NCBI GenBank assembly: GCA_944326915.1
Contig: CALVFT010000002.1
Coordinates: 62,001-126,000, forward strand
Length of the DNA stretch: 64,000 nt
Direction of reading: 5' to 3'
DNA from: Candidatus Gastranaerophilales bacterium
GTDB taxonomy: Bacteria; Cyanobacteriota; Vampirovibrionia; Gastranaerophilales; Gastranaerophilaceae
In this document: positions 24,397 through 33,876 of the stretch, one piece after another
Position numbering within the stretch: position 1 is the first letter of the stretch
Layout: every line of letters begins with the position of its first letter
Translations under genes and position numbers: made by a program
The notes under the pieces: generated by a model
What the model was told of the DNA's origin: nothing
The model's database searches: none
The model's input: only the letters and a program-made list of their open reading frames with translations

Positions 24397-25521
24397 TTAT
24401 TTCATTAAATCATTTAATTCTTTTTCTAATTGATCTTTAGGTTCATATTTATTTGTATTATCATTTTCTTCTGTATTTTCTTCTTTATTATATTTTTTTG
24501 ATTTTTTATGAGCAATATTTAATATAATTGCTATGGCTGCAATAAGTGATATTGATACCATAGGTCTATACAATACCCAAGCAATTGCAATTGTAAAGCT
24601 TGATAATGTCGCTGAAATTATTATTGCTGGAATTATAGATATAAAATTGAATAGCCATCCTAATCCTATTATGCCAAATAGTGAAGATAATGGTTCTAGC
24701 ATGCACATTATACTAATAAACATAAGGACTAATCCAAGGGCTCTGTAAGTCAATACGTTATTATAGTTCTCTTTTTTAAAGTTTGTAAGCATTTGCTCTG
24801 CTGAAGAATCTCCATTTTCAGTAAGAACAATATCGCCAGCACTTATTTTTTGAGCTTCAAGAGAGTTTCCTATTTGTTTAGCAATAATTGATATTGTAGA
24901 ATTTATTGGTAAATAAGAATATGAAATTCTTATATCACCTATTTCAGGAGATTCTAAATTTCCGTTATGGTAATATCTTCCAGTTGCTTGATATCCATTA
25001 TTGCGTTTTGGTAAATTAGAATAACTTGTATTTGTTTTGAGATATTTTGTTACACTTGGTTTTAATACAAATTCTCCAAGTTCTATATCTTGTGCTTCAA
25101 ATCTTTCGGAGTCTACCGGTTTGCTTTTTAAGTTTCTTCCATTTTTGTATAATTTAGAACTCCAAATCTTGTAATACTTTGTTCTAGAATATCTTCCACT
25201 TCTTCTTCGTGTTTCTTTCCATTGGTACATTTCTGCATTTTTATCAAGTACAAGTACGCGAACTTTTAAATCTTTGTCTCCAATAAACTCATTAGTTGTT
25301 GCTACTCCTGTATAATGGACAAGTTTTCCGTTATTTTCAGGCCTGTATTCTGTAACATTTATAACATTATTATTAATAAATTTTTCTTTTGTTATGTTTT
25401 TTGCATAATTACCCTCATTCCAAAATAAAAGAACAAAAGCACCCAAAAATAATAATATACCTATTATGAAATTTGCTACAGGTGACTTTGTACTTTCTTC
25501 TTCATTATTAAATAATCCCAT
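24397..25521 (-). CDS. TMEM43-like membrane protein
   Basis: 374 aa. One N-terminal helix (FIIGILLFLGAFVLLFWNEG) with the LFWNEG motif typical of TMEM43/LUMA, then a large soluble domain of about 220 residues. That domain includes MYQWKETRR and GDIRISYSYLPINSTISIIAKQ, and it leads into LTYRALGLVLMFISIMCMLEPL. Three further helices precede a highly charged tail. In animals TMEM43 is a nuclear-envelope protein; bacterial members are uncharacterised. It is followed upstream by a 107-aa hypothetical protein 22 bp away, probably co-transcribed. Confidence 0.8.
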   Translation of the reverse strand: MGLFNNEEESTKSPVANFIIGILLFLGAFVLLFWNEGNYAKNITKEKFINNNVINVTEYRPENNGKLVHYTGVATTNEFIGDKDLKVRVLVLDKNAEMYQWKETRRRSGRYSRTKYYKIWSSKLYKNGRNLKSKPVDSERFEAQDIELGEFVLKPSVTKYLKTNTSYSNLPKRNNGYQATGRYYHNGNLESPEIGDIRISYSYLPINSTISIIAKQIGNSLEAQKISAGDIVLTENGDSSAEQMLTNFKKENYNNVLTYRALGLVLMFISIMCMLEPLSSLFGIIGLGWLFNFISIIPAIIISATLSSFTIAIAWVLYRPMVSISLIAAIAIILNIAHKKSKKYNKEENTEENDNTNKYEPKDQLEKELNDLMK

Positions 25522-25543
25522 TATTCTTAAACTCCATTTTATT

Positions 25544-25867
25544 CTAATCTGTTAATCCAAGATCTCTTAAAAATCTTTTATTGTCAGATAGTTCGGCAAG
25601 TTTTTCATCTTCAGTTAAATCAACTATACCGTTTGAAAACAGTTCATCCATTATCTTTTCATGGGATTTATTTTCGGGATCTGATAGTACAAGTTTTGAG
25701 AAGTTTTTTATATCACATTCTCGCTCGTACAATTTAACTGCATTTTGTGTCAGTTTATCAAGAAATACGTTTTTTCTATGGTCAAAGTCGACATCTATAG
25801 GATTAATTGTTGTACTAAGATGTTTACTCTTTTTTGTTGATAATTTTTGAGCTAATTTCTTGAACAT
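25544..25867 (-). CDS. Hypothetical 107-aa soluble protein
   Basis: 107 aa, charged and helical, beginning MFKKLAQKLSTKKSKH. No signal peptide, membrane segment or domain is recognised. It lies 22 bp upstream of the TMEM43-like gene on the same strand, so the two are likely one transcript. GAGAGGGATG lies directly before the ATG as ribosome site. It diverges from serS. Confidence 0.6.
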   Translation of the reverse strand: MFKKLAQKLSTKKSKHLSTTINPIDVDFDHRKNVFLDKLTQNAVKLYERECDIKNFSKLVLSDPENKSHEKIMDELFSNGIVDLTEDEKLAELSDNKRFLRDLGLTD

Positions 25868-26019
25868 GACACATCCCTCTCTCTTAACTGTATTATACTA
25901 TACTATGTCAAAATATCCATAATTCTTAATATTTAGTAAAGTATATTAGTGCCTTGATTATAACTTGTATTTGAACTACAATGAGTTTGCGAATTATACA
26001 CAAATGAAAGAGGTTTAAG

Positions 26020-27285
26020 ATGCTTGATATCAAAATGATTAGAGAATGTCCTGAGAAGGTTAATGAGCTTTTAAAAAGAAGAAATCCTGAACTTTCTATT
26101 GATGAAGTTTTGAAGATTGATGAAGAAAGACGTAAAATTCAGACCCAAGCTGATGAATTACGTGCGAAAAGAAAAAATGATTCGCAAAAAATCGGTATGA
26201 TGAAAAAAAATGGTGAAAATACTGATGCTATCCAAGAAGAAGTGAGAAAACTTGGTGATGATATTAAAGCATTGGAAGAAAAACAAAATGAATTAGATGC
26301 AAGACAAAGAGATGTTTTGTTACATACTCCAAATATCCCTGATGAAACAACTCCTATCGGGTTGTCAGAAGATGATAATGTCGAAGTATACAAGTGGGGT
26401 GAACCAAGAAAATTTGATTTTGAATTTAAAGCACACTGGGATTTATGTGAAGAAAAAGGTCTTGTTGATTTTGAGCGCGGGGTAAAAATTTCACAAAGTA
26501 GATTTATCCTATACCGTGGAAAAGGTGCTAAGTTAGAACGTGCTATTATTAACTTTTTCTTAGATTATCATACACAAGAGCAAGGTTATGAAGAAATTTT
26601 ACCTCCTTTTATGGCAAATGCTGCTACTATGACTGGTACTGGTCAGTTGCCTAAATTTAAAGAAGACATGTATAAATGTGTAGATGAAGATTTATACTTA
26701 ATTCCGACTGCAGAAGTTCCTGTTACAAATATTTATTCTGGAGAAATATTATCAGAAGATGATTTACCTAAATATATGACAGCTTATACTCCTTGCTTTA
26801 GAAGAGAATCAGGTTCTGCTGGTAAGGATACAAGAGGGTTGATTAGAGTTCACCAATTTAACAAAGTTGAATTGGTAAAACTATGTACTCCACAAACAAG
26901 TAAGGAAGAACATGAAAAACTGACTGAAGATGCAGAAAAAATGCTTCAATTACTAGAACTTCCTTATCGTAGAGAAGCTTTATCTACTGGTGATATTGGG
27001 TTCTCTGCTAATAAATGTTGGGATTTAGAAGTATGGATGCCATCTTATGGTGCTTATAAAGAAATTTCAAGTTGTTCTAACTTCGGTGATTACCAAGCTA
27101 GACGTGCTAATATCAGATACCGTGACAAGGCTACAGGTAAGACACAGTTTGTTCATACTATAAACGGTTCTGGTCTTGCAGTTGGTAGAACTTTTGCAGC
27201 TATTGTTGAAAATTATCAACAAGAAGATGGTACAATAATCGTTCCTGAAGTATTAAGAAAATATACAGGATTTGATAAGATTTAA
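26020..27285 (+). CDS. serS: Seryl-tRNA synthetase
   Basis: 421 aa class II synthetase. The N-terminal long antiparallel coiled coil (about residues 30-105) that clamps the tRNA-Ser variable arm is visible. The class II core includes [21 protein letters not shown], motif 2 ([18 protein letters not shown]) and motif 3 ([18 protein letters not shown]). AGAGG precedes the ATG. It is a single gene closed by a strong terminator. Confidence 0.97.
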   Translation: MLDIKMIRECPEKVNELLKRRNPELSIDEVLKIDEERRKIQTQADELRAKRKNDSQKIGMMKKNGENTDAIQEEVRKLGDDIKALEEKQNELDARQRDVLLHTPNIPDETTPIGLSEDDNVEVYKWGEPRKFDFEFKAHWDLCEEKGLVDFERGVKISQSRFILYRGKGAKLERAIINFFLDYHTQEQGYEEILPPFMANAATMTGTGQLPKFKEDMYKCVDEDLYLIPTAEVPVTNIYSGEILSEDDLPKYMTAYTPCFRRESGSAGKDTRGLIRVHQFNKVELVKLCTPQTSKEEHEKLTEDAEKMLQLLELPYRREALSTGDIGFSANKCWDLEVWMPSYGAYKEISSCSNFGDYQARRANIRYRDKATGKTQFVHTINGSGLAVGRTFAAIVENYQQEDGTIIVPEVLRKYTGFDKI

Positions 27286-27296
27286 TAAAAGAGTAG

Positions 27297-27322
27297 AAAA
27301 GCTCCTTTTAAAGGAGCTTTTT
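27297..27322 (+). terminator. serS terminator
   Basis: AAAAGCTCCTT / AAGGAGCTTTT stem with a TTAA loop and a T run, right after the serS stop. Confidence 0.8.
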
Positions 27323-27354
27323 TATTTGCTTATTTGATTGAATTTTCAATGGGA

Positions 27355-27680
27355 TTATTCCATTTTATTTAAAACACTGTCAAGCTGATTATTCATTGCT
27401 TTTATTTGTTGAAATTTTGCAGTGGCTTTATCTGCATAATTTGCAACTTTTTCAATAAATCCGACTGTTCCTCCAAATATTTTAGTTATAAAGTTTTCAT
27501 TAAATTGCTTATTTAAAATTTGAGTTTCTTCTAAATATTCTGTGGGATGTACATTGGCACTTAAACTTTTCCCGTCAGTAAGTAAAGTAATGTTAACTAA
27601 GTTATTACTAGCTTGGCGATCTATGATTTGATTTAGTTTTTCGAGTTCTTTATTATTTTGCCGTTTAAATTTACTTGCAT
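27355..27680 (-). pseudogene. Small helical gene broken or read through by a -1 frameshift
   Basis: An AAGGAG ribosome site and ATG (27680) open a frame that stops after 15 codons (MQVNLNGKIIKNSKN). A different frame, -1 relative to it, stays open from there to TAA at 27355-27357 and has no start codon of its own. Joined at the A-AAG tetramer near 27648 the product is about 108 aa: MQVNLNGKIIK, then ELEKLNQIIDRQASNNL and further helical residues ending QLDSVLNKME. Codon usage looks normal throughout. Possible causes are a recent indel, an assembly error or programmed -1 slippage on A-AAG. The function is unknown. The remaining gap 27681-27950 holds only AT-rich sequence and the helicase promoter region. 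Confidence 0.6.
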
Positions 27681-27950
27681 GATTTCTCCTTAAATTTTTA
27701 ATTCCATTTAATTAATACCTCTAAAAATTTTTTTTTGCTATTTCATTATTTTTCTTTCTTTCTTATAAGATTTTTTTAGTAATATTACCGTGAAATTGTT
27801 TATGTTTATGTATTGAAAAATACAAAAATACTTGTTAAATTTCTTCTGATGAATAGTCTTTTGGTTTACTTTTTTATTAAATTTCTTAAAAAATTTTTAA
27901 AATTTAATAATTTGTGGAATAATATAAGTAATATAGATATAGGAGTATGA

Positions 27951-30236
27951 ATGTACGAATTCCCATTTGAGTTGGATGATTTTCAAAAAGAGGCTTGTGA
28001 ATTTATTAATGATGGTAAAAGTGTTGTGGTTTGTGCACCGACAGGAGCCGGTAAAACAGTTATAGCGCAGCATGCGATTCATCGAGCACTCGAAGAGGAT
28101 AAGCGTATTTTTTATACGACTCCTTTAAAAGCTCTTTCAAATCAAAAATATTACGATTTTGGAGAAAAGTATGGAGCAGATAAGGTTGGGCTTTTGACTG
28201 GTGATACATCTATAAATCGTAATGCTCAAATTGTAGTTATGACTACAGAAGTTTTTCGTAATATGCTTTATGGTACTAATTTTGGTGCCGTTGCTGATAA
28301 TATGAAGGATGTTAAATATGTTGTTTTGGATGAAGTTCATTATATGAACGACGAGCAAAGAGGAACGGTTTGGGAAGAGAGTATAATTTATTGTCCTACT
28401 AATGTTCAAATAATAGCTCTATCTGCAACTGTTGCAAATGCTGATGAACTTACAGCTTGGATTAATACAGTGCATTCAAAAACAGAGCTCGTGAATACTG
28501 ATTTTAGACCTGTACCTTTGAGATTTTATTATTTTGATAGTTCTCAGCCTGATAAATTGTTACCGTTATTGACTCCAAGTGGTCAATTGAATAAAAAAAT
28601 CAGACCTGAAAAGCGTTTGTTTGGGAAAAAATTGCAAAATAAAAAATCTTATGTAAGAAATGTCGTGCGAAATCTTCAAGCTAATGATATGTTGCCTGCT
28701 ATTTATTTTACATTTTCTAGACGTAAGTGTGATGAGCATATGGAGAAGTGTGCTTCTTTAGAATTGGTTACAAGGTCAGAACAGGCACAGATTAAACAGT
28801 TTGTGGATGAGTATATAGCTGAAAATCCTCATTTGTATAATAATAAACATCTAGAATATTTGTATCAAGGTGTTGCATCTCATCATGCAGGTCTTTTACC
28901 TGCTTGGAAAAATCTTGTTGAAAAACTTTTTCAAAAAGGTTTAATTAAGGTTGTATTTGCGACAGAAACTCTTGCTGCAGGTATAAATATGCCTGCTCGT
29001 TCAACTGTAATAAGTTCTACAAGTAAACGTACAGATAGTGGTCATAGAATGCTTACAGCAAGTGAGTTTTTACAAATGTCAGGCCGTGCTGGTCGCAGGG
29101 GTATGGATGAAGTGGGCTATGTGACTATCGTTGGAACTCAGTTCCAATCTCCTGAAGAGGTTGCAGAATTAGTTTTAAGTGATGCAAACCCATTAGAAAG
29201 TCGTTTTTCTCCTTCTTATTCAATGGTTTTAAATCTGTTGCAACGCTTTAGTTTAGATGAAGCAAAAGAACTTATATTAAAAAGTTTTGGTTATTTTTCT
29301 TCTGGATCAAGGTTGCAACCGCTTTTAAAAGCTTATGATTTAAATGTTAAGGAGCTTGAGTCTAGAGAGTTTTTATGCCCATACAAACTTTCAGATAAGG
29401 AACTGTATGAGTATGATAAATTAAGACATTTGTACGTGCAAAATAGGCAGACATATAAAAAGATTTGTAAACAGGAAAAAGCAAAGAATAGACCTCTTTC
29501 TCAAGAAGCTTTGAAGTTTGGTGCTGAGACTAAGGCTATGCTTCATAAGATGCATAATTTTCACTGTGATACCTGCAAGTTGTACAGAAAGCATTCAAAA
29601 AATATTGAAGTTATATCTCGTTTAAATTTGAGACAAGAGAAATTGCAAAAAGAAATAGAAAAACAAAGAGATATTTTTTGGAATAAATTTTTAGCGCATC
29701 GTTCTGTATTATTAGATTGTGGTTATTTAAAAGATGATTATCCTACTGAATATGGTATAACTACATCACAAATCCGTTCAGAAAATGAATTATTTATTGC
29801 TCAGATAATTTTTTCTAATGTTTTGGAAAACTTAACTCCTGCTCAATTAACAGCTGTAGTTTGTGCTATCACTACTGAAGATTTGCGTATTGATATTCCA
29901 TATTTACCAATTTCTGAGCCCGTTAGAAAGACTTTGAACTTGATTAGAAATTTAAGAAGAAAGTTAGAAAAAGTTCAAAATAGATATGCTGTTGAAGCGC
30001 CAATGTATATAAATCCATATTTTAGTTCTTTGATAGAATTGTGGGTTGAAGGTGCTGAATGGGAAACTATAACTGAACAAATTGATATGGGCGAAGGCGA
30101 TATTGTCAGATCGTTCAAGCGTGTAGTTGATGTTCTAAGACAATTTACTTCGATTAATAATGTTCCTGAAGCTCTAGTATTTACGGCTAGAGAGGCTATT
30201 GAAAAAATATTGAGAGAGCCTGTTGATGTTGATTAA
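27951..30236 (+). CDS. Ski2/Mtr4-like DExH-box RNA helicase
   Basis: 761 aa superfamily 2 helicase. Motif I CAPTGAGKT, motif Ia TTPLKALSNQKY, motif II DEVHYMND, motif III ALSATVAN, and motif VI QMSGRAGRRGMDEVGY mark the Ski2-like family. The C-terminal 180 residues (NLTPAQLTAVVCAITTEDLR...LWVEGAEWETITEQIDMGEGDIVRSFKRVVDVLRQF) are a DSHCT-type domain. Cyanobacteria and plastids encode such helicases, thought to act in RNA maturation or decay. AGGAG precedes the ATG. There is a Cys-rich segment (FHCDTCKLYRKH) in the middle insertion. Confidence 0.9.
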   Translation: MYEFPFELDDFQKEACEFINDGKSVVVCAPTGAGKTVIAQHAIHRALEEDKRIFYTTPLKALSNQKYYDFGEKYGADKVGLLTGDTSINRNAQIVVMTTEVFRNMLYGTNFGAVADNMKDVKYVVLDEVHYMNDEQRGTVWEESIIYCPTNVQIIALSATVANADELTAWINTVHSKTELVNTDFRPVPLRFYYFDSSQPDKLLPLLTPSGQLNKKIRPEKRLFGKKLQNKKSYVRNVVRNLQANDMLPAIYFTFSRRKCDEHMEKCASLELVTRSEQAQIKQFVDEYIAENPHLYNNKHLEYLYQGVASHHAGLLPAWKNLVEKLFQKGLIKVVFATETLAAGINMPARSTVISSTSKRTDSGHRMLTASEFLQMSGRAGRRGMDEVGYVTIVGTQFQSPEEVAELVLSDANPLESRFSPSYSMVLNLLQRFSLDEAKELILKSFGYFSSGSRLQPLLKAYDLNVKELESREFLCPYKLSDKELYEYDKLRHLYVQNRQTYKKICKQEKAKNRPLSQEALKFGAETKAMLHKMHNFHCDTCKLYRKHSKNIEVISRLNLRQEKLQKEIEKQRDIFWNKFLAHRSVLLDCGYLKDDYPTEYGITTSQIRSENELFIAQIIFSNVLENLTPAQLTAVVCAITTEDLRIDIPYLPISEPVRKTLNLIRNLRRKLEKVQNRYAVEAPMYINPYFSSLIELWVEGAEWETITEQIDMGEGDIVRSFKRVVDVLRQFTSINNVPEALVFTAREAIEKILREPVDVD

Positions 30237-30324
30237 TTATTGTATATAAATTTGTTGACATGATTAATCCTTTGCAGTTTAATTGGTGTGTATTGTACAA
30301 TTATTAAATTGAAAGGCTTATATT

Positions 30325-30780
30325 ATGATTTCAAAAATTACATTTCCCCTAACTAATTTTAAAGCTCAAACAAATTGTTGTTCTGGTAATAAAAGAAGGG
30401 TGCTTGAAAATAGTTATAAAAATTGTGATTCAGTATCTTTTTCTGGAAAAACTGATAGTGTTTCTAAAAACTTAAAATTAGATAAAGTTATTGATAATGT
30501 TTTTGAAAAGTTAGCTGAAAATCGTTCTAAAGGAGCCCTTGGTAATTATTTTGCTAGATTAGCTAAGAAAAATGTTGATGTTTGTATAAATGAAACAAGC
30601 TTGAGCAAAGAAGCTAATATTTCATTGAATAATGGTAAGTTTGTAAATGGAAAAGATTATGTAAATTTAACAGTAAGCAGACATTTTGGTAAGTCTAGTG
30701 ATGTTGAATCTTTGGATGATACAGTAAGTGCAAAAGATGCTCAAAATATAGTGATTGATTATTTAGATGAACTTAAATAG
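30325..30780 (+). CDS. Hypothetical 151-aa protein
   Basis: 151 aa, unrecognised. A short polar N-terminus contains KITFPLTNFKAQ and CDSVSFSGKTD; the phrase xVxFxGK near residue 40 may be a family sorting or linear motif, but I cannot confirm this. The rest is helical and polar with no membrane segment. AAAGG precedes the ATG by about 9 nt. It stands alone between the helicase and the phosphodiester glycosidase gene. Confidence 0.6.
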   Translation: MISKITFPLTNFKAQTNCCSGNKRRVLENSYKNCDSVSFSGKTDSVSKNLKLDKVIDNVFEKLAENRSKGALGNYFARLAKKNVDVCINETSLSKEANISLNNGKFVNGKDYVNLTVSRHFGKSSDVESLDDTVSAKDAQNIVIDYLDELK

Positions 30781-30847
30781 TTGCATATTGTATGTTTTAC
30801 ACTATTTAGTTTTGTAAATACTTTAATATAATAGGTTATTCGCCCAC

Positions 30848-30876
30848 TTGAAACTAATGTAAATTTATGTTACAAT
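30848..30876 (+). promoter_or_regulatory. Promoter of the phosphodiester glycosidase gene
   Basis: TTGAAA (30848-30853), a 17-bp spacer, TACAAT (30871-30876); start expected near 30883. Confidence 0.7.
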
Positions 30877-30882
30877 AGTAGT

Positions 30883-31025
30883 AGAGGGGCGTTCCTGTTA
30901 AGGGAGCGTCTAAAGAAAAAGAAAAGCTTCCTAAAAAACAGAAAAAAGTCCTTCTCTGAGTGTTATTCCCCAACCCACTCACAAATAAAAAAGGTATCCG
31001 GTTACTTAAATATTGAGGTGACATT
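30883..31025 (+). promoter_or_regulatory. Long structured 5' leader with possible start-codon hairpin
   Basis: About 140 nt of untranslated leader. A GC-rich hairpin near its start (GGCGTTCCT with AGGGAGCGTC, several G-U pairs) is followed by a purine-rich tract. A GAGTG/CACTC stem encloses a CCCCAACC loop near 30957-30980. GTATCC (30994-30999) can pair with GGATAC (31028-31033), which includes the last base of the start codon, leaving GAGGTG in the loop. It resembles no riboswitch class I know. Confidence 0.4.
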
Positions 31026-32300
31026 ATGGATACGGTATTCTACTGCAAGGATTTTGAAAGTTTTAAAAATTATCGCTTAATTGAGCGTTTATTGAATTTT
31101 TCTGTTGTTGGGGTTCTAGTTATTTCGCAAATGGTATTTCCTATCTTTGCACATGATTTTAAGCTAGCTCAAGCTTCTATTCCTGTTCAGAATAAGGATA
31201 CTGGTCAAATTAGAGAGAAAATTCTTAATGAAATATCACCTGAAGCTCGTAAGAAGAATTTTGATTTAATGATTCGGCAAAAGTATCCTAAAGCATATAT
31301 TTCTGATGTAAGTAGCGGGGTAAAGCATATAAAAATTACAAAATACTATAATGGTAAACCTGTTAGGATTAATGTTGTAGAAGTTGATTTTAATATTGCT
31401 GATGATATTGAACTTACCCCGGTTTTATCATCTCAAAATACTTTAAAAAGTAGAAGGACAATTACAACAATTGCAAAAAATAATAATGCTATAGTGGCTT
31501 TAAATGGTACTTATTTTAAACCTCAGACGGGTGTTCCTCTTGGAACTTTAATGATTGATAAAAAAATGTACACAGGCCCTATTTATGATAGAGTTGCTAT
31601 GGGAATTTTTGAGGATGGATTTGACATTGCTCGCGTTCAGTTTAATGGAACTGTAAAAGGTAGCGGGCATATCGTAAAAGTTGATAATATAAATCAACCT
31701 AGAACTCTTTCTACTCATACAATAGTTTATACTCCTGAGTGGGGAAAGATATCACCAATTGCTCCAAAATATGGAGTTGGATTGTTAGTTGTTGATGACA
31801 AGATTGTTAAAGCATCCGCAAATCCGATTGAAATACCTCAAAACGGTTATGTAATTTCAGGACCTAAAAAACAGCTTTATCCTTTACTTGAAAAGAAGAA
31901 AGTTGATTTAACTATTGAGACAACTCCGCAGTGGAAAGATGTGAAGCACATAATAAGCGGTGGGCCTTATTTAGTTAAAAATGGTGAAGTTTTTGTTGAT
32001 ATGACTGCTCAAAAACTTCAAGCAATTGGGGGTAGAAACCCTAGAAGTGCTATTGGATATACAAAAGATAATAATTTTATTTTTGTCGCAGTAGATGGTC
32101 GTGAGGGAAGCTCTATTGGTATGACATTGATGGAACTTGGAAACTTTATGAAGTCAATCGGTTGCGTCAATGCAATGAATTTAGACGGTGGTGGCTCTAC
32201 TGTAATGTATGTAAACGGACAAGTGGTTAATAAGCCACAAGTAAAGGGAGGAATCCCTCTTTCAAATGCTATAATTCTTTCCCGTACAGAAAAATCCTAA
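31026..32300 (+). CDS. Exported phosphodiester glycosidase (NAGPA-domain) protein
   Basis: 424 aa. A hydrophobic N-terminal helix (FSVVGVLVISQMVFPIFA) serves as signal or anchor. A linker follows, then the NAGPA domain: AIVALNGTYFKP, ISGGPYLVKNGEVF, GGRNPRSAIGYTKDNNFIFVAVDGR and CVNAMNLDGGGSTVMYVNG. The family includes the mammalian mannose-6-phosphate uncovering enzyme and bacterial cell-wall sugar phosphodiesterases; cell-envelope glycan processing is the likely setting. It is expressed from a long leader with potential start-site pairing. Converges with the Tic20-like gene with a 4-bp gap. Confidence 0.88.
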   Translation: MDTVFYCKDFESFKNYRLIERLLNFSVVGVLVISQMVFPIFAHDFKLAQASIPVQNKDTGQIREKILNEISPEARKKNFDLMIRQKYPKAYISDVSSGVKHIKITKYYNGKPVRINVVEVDFNIADDIELTPVLSSQNTLKSRRTITTIAKNNNAIVALNGTYFKPQTGVPLGTLMIDKKMYTGPIYDRVAMGIFEDGFDIARVQFNGTVKGSGHIVKVDNINQPRTLSTHTIVYTPEWGKISPIAPKYGVGLLVVDDKIVKASANPIEIPQNGYVISGPKKQLYPLLEKKKVDLTIETTPQWKDVKHIISGGPYLVKNGEVFVDMTAQKLQAIGGRNPRSAIGYTKDNNFIFVAVDGREGSSIGMTLMELGNFMKSIGCVNAMNLDGGGSTVMYVNGQVVNKPQVKGGIPLSNAIILSRTEKS

Positions 32301-32304
32301 TGAA

Positions 32305-32721
32305 TTATCTTGAAATATTTTGATCAATAATTTCAGATACCCAAGGAATATAGCTATATCTTCCCATAAAAGATGTAATTGCAAGATATATCAATACTAT
32401 ATATATTCCGGTCTGAATCAATGAATAGTCAAATAGAATTGGCATATTTAATAAGAAAGTAATTTGTGCAACCAGTTTGTTAATTAGTGGTATGAAACTC
32501 AATATATTTGTTAAAAAACTAATTATGTATGATAACAAAACCAATGTAATTGATATAAATATTGATTGAAATATATGGTATTGCATAAAATGCTTAAGAT
32601 TAGCTTTGGTAAACAAACCTAAAATTAACCATATAAAACCTGCAAAACCCATGGTTAAATAAGTTAAAGCTGCGACAATTCTTTCTATCATTGAGGGTTG
32701 TGAAGAATTTGTTCTGTACAT
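32305..32721 (-). CDS. Tic20-like membrane protein
   Basis: 138 aa with four hydrophobic helices. SMIERIVAALTYLTMGFAGFIWLILGLF and LKHFMQYHIFQSIFISI match the Tic20 pattern, in which RxxxALxYL is followed by a helix and then F-x-RF/QY-x-QA/SI. Cyanobacterial homologues are of unknown role; in chloroplasts Tic20 forms an import channel. DUF4870 proteins share part of this pattern and are the main alternative. It lies 9 bp after the TPR gene, so the two are one transcript. Confidence 0.72.
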   Translation of the reverse strand: MYRTNSSQPSMIERIVAALTYLTMGFAGFIWLILGLFTKANLKHFMQYHIFQSIFISITLVLLSYIISFLTNILSFIPLINKLVAQITFLLNMPILFDYSLIQTGIYIVLIYLAITSFMGRYSYIPWVSEIIDQNISR

Positions 32722-32730
32722 AGTTTATAT

Positions 32731-33795
32731 TTATACTCCTTTTCTCTTGTTATCAATGTATTCATCAAGAGCTTGGGTATAAATTAATCTGTATTCATCA
32801 TTCTCAGGTTCAATGTTTATCGAAGCTCTGTATGATGCAATCGCTTGTTCTATGTCATTGTCAAGGTAATGTGCATTTCCTAGTAACATGTATGTTTCTG
32901 CGTTATTAGGTTTTATATTTAGCGTTGATTTGTATAAATCCATTGCCAAATCTATACGATTAAAGTTTGTATAAAGATTTGCAAGCAATGTTTGAGCGTT
33001 AATTTCTTTAGGAGAATAATTTATAGCTCGTTTGTACATTTCAACGGCCATTTCATATTCACCGAATTCAGAAAGAGCAATAGCGTAGCAAATATATGCT
33101 TTGTAATTGTCTCCTTCCATTGTAAGAGCTTTTTCAAAATAACTGTATGCTTGCTCTCTTTCTTTCATTAAAGTTAAAGTATTACCTATACAAATTGCAA
33201 CAATTTTATTGTCAGGATTTAATACAAAAACTTTTTTATACAACTCAAGAGCTGTTTTGTAGTCAAATAACTTAAAGCAGACATTTCCCATATCGACTAA
33301 TGCTGTGATATTTTCTGGGTCAAGTGACAGTGCTTTTTCATAGTATGCTTTTGATTCCACATAATCTTCAAAATCTTGATATAACAATGCTATAGCATTA
33401 TAAATTTCTGGATTTGTAGAATTTAAGTCAATAGCTCTATTGTAGTAAAAAAGAGCTTTAGGGAAGTTTTTCCATTCTGCAAAAACATTACCCATGTTGT
33501 AATATATCAAGAAATTCTTAGGGTTAATTTCCAATGCTTTGTTATAATATGACAGTGATTTTCTGAAATCTTTTTCATAAAACCACATAGTACCCATTCC
33601 AACAAGAGCTTGCACATCGTCAGGATGAATTGCAAGTAAGCTTTCTAATACAGACATTACCTTGTCATAATTTTGCTGAGACAAATATAATTCAGAAAGT
33701 CTGTGATAATTTTCTGCATTTTGTGGGTCTTTTGCCATCGCCATGATGGCTTCATTTATTTGATTGTCTAATTCATTTTTGTTCATATTTTCCAT
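32731..33795 (-). CDS. Tetratricopeptide-repeat protein
   Basis: 354 aa composed of about nine TPRs in near-perfect 34-residue register (for example SLSYYNKALEINPKNFLIYYNMGNVFAEWKNFPKALFYYNRAIDLN). There is no signal peptide or enzyme domain. It is a protein-interaction scaffold; in cyanobacteria similar proteins help assemble membrane complexes, but its partner is unknown here. Co-transcribed with the downstream Tic20-like gene. Confidence 0.85.
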   Translation of the reverse strand: MENMNKNELDNQINEAIMAMAKDPQNAENYHRLSELYLSQQNYDKVMSVLESLLAIHPDDVQALVGMGTMWFYEKDFRKSLSYYNKALEINPKNFLIYYNMGNVFAEWKNFPKALFYYNRAIDLNSTNPEIYNAIALLYQDFEDYVESKAYYEKALSLDPENITALVDMGNVCFKLFDYKTALELYKKVFVLNPDNKIVAICIGNTLTLMKEREQAYSYFEKALTMEGDNYKAYICYAIALSEFGEYEMAVEMYKRAINYSPKEINAQTLLANLYTNFNRIDLAMDLYKSTLNIKPNNAETYMLLGNAHYLDNDIEQAIASYRASINIEPENDEYRLIYTQALDEYIDNKRKGV

Positions 33796-33848
33796 AACCC
33801 TATTCTACACTATTTTCGATATTTTGCAACAGTATTTCGAAATGTTAA

Positions 33849-33872
33849 ATAAGGCTTCTTTTTGAAGCCCTA
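33849..33872 (-). terminator. Terminator after rsfS
   Basis: GGCTTC (33853-33858) / GAAGCC (33864-33869) stem with AT-rich extensions, directly beyond the rsfS stop. Confidence 0.6.
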
Positions 33873-33876
33873 TTTA

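Noticed and set aside
30883-31025. Known riboswitch (c-di-AMP or c-di-GMP class) in the glycosidase leader
   Set aside because: None of the conserved core motifs I know for those classes could be read; only generic hairpins are present.
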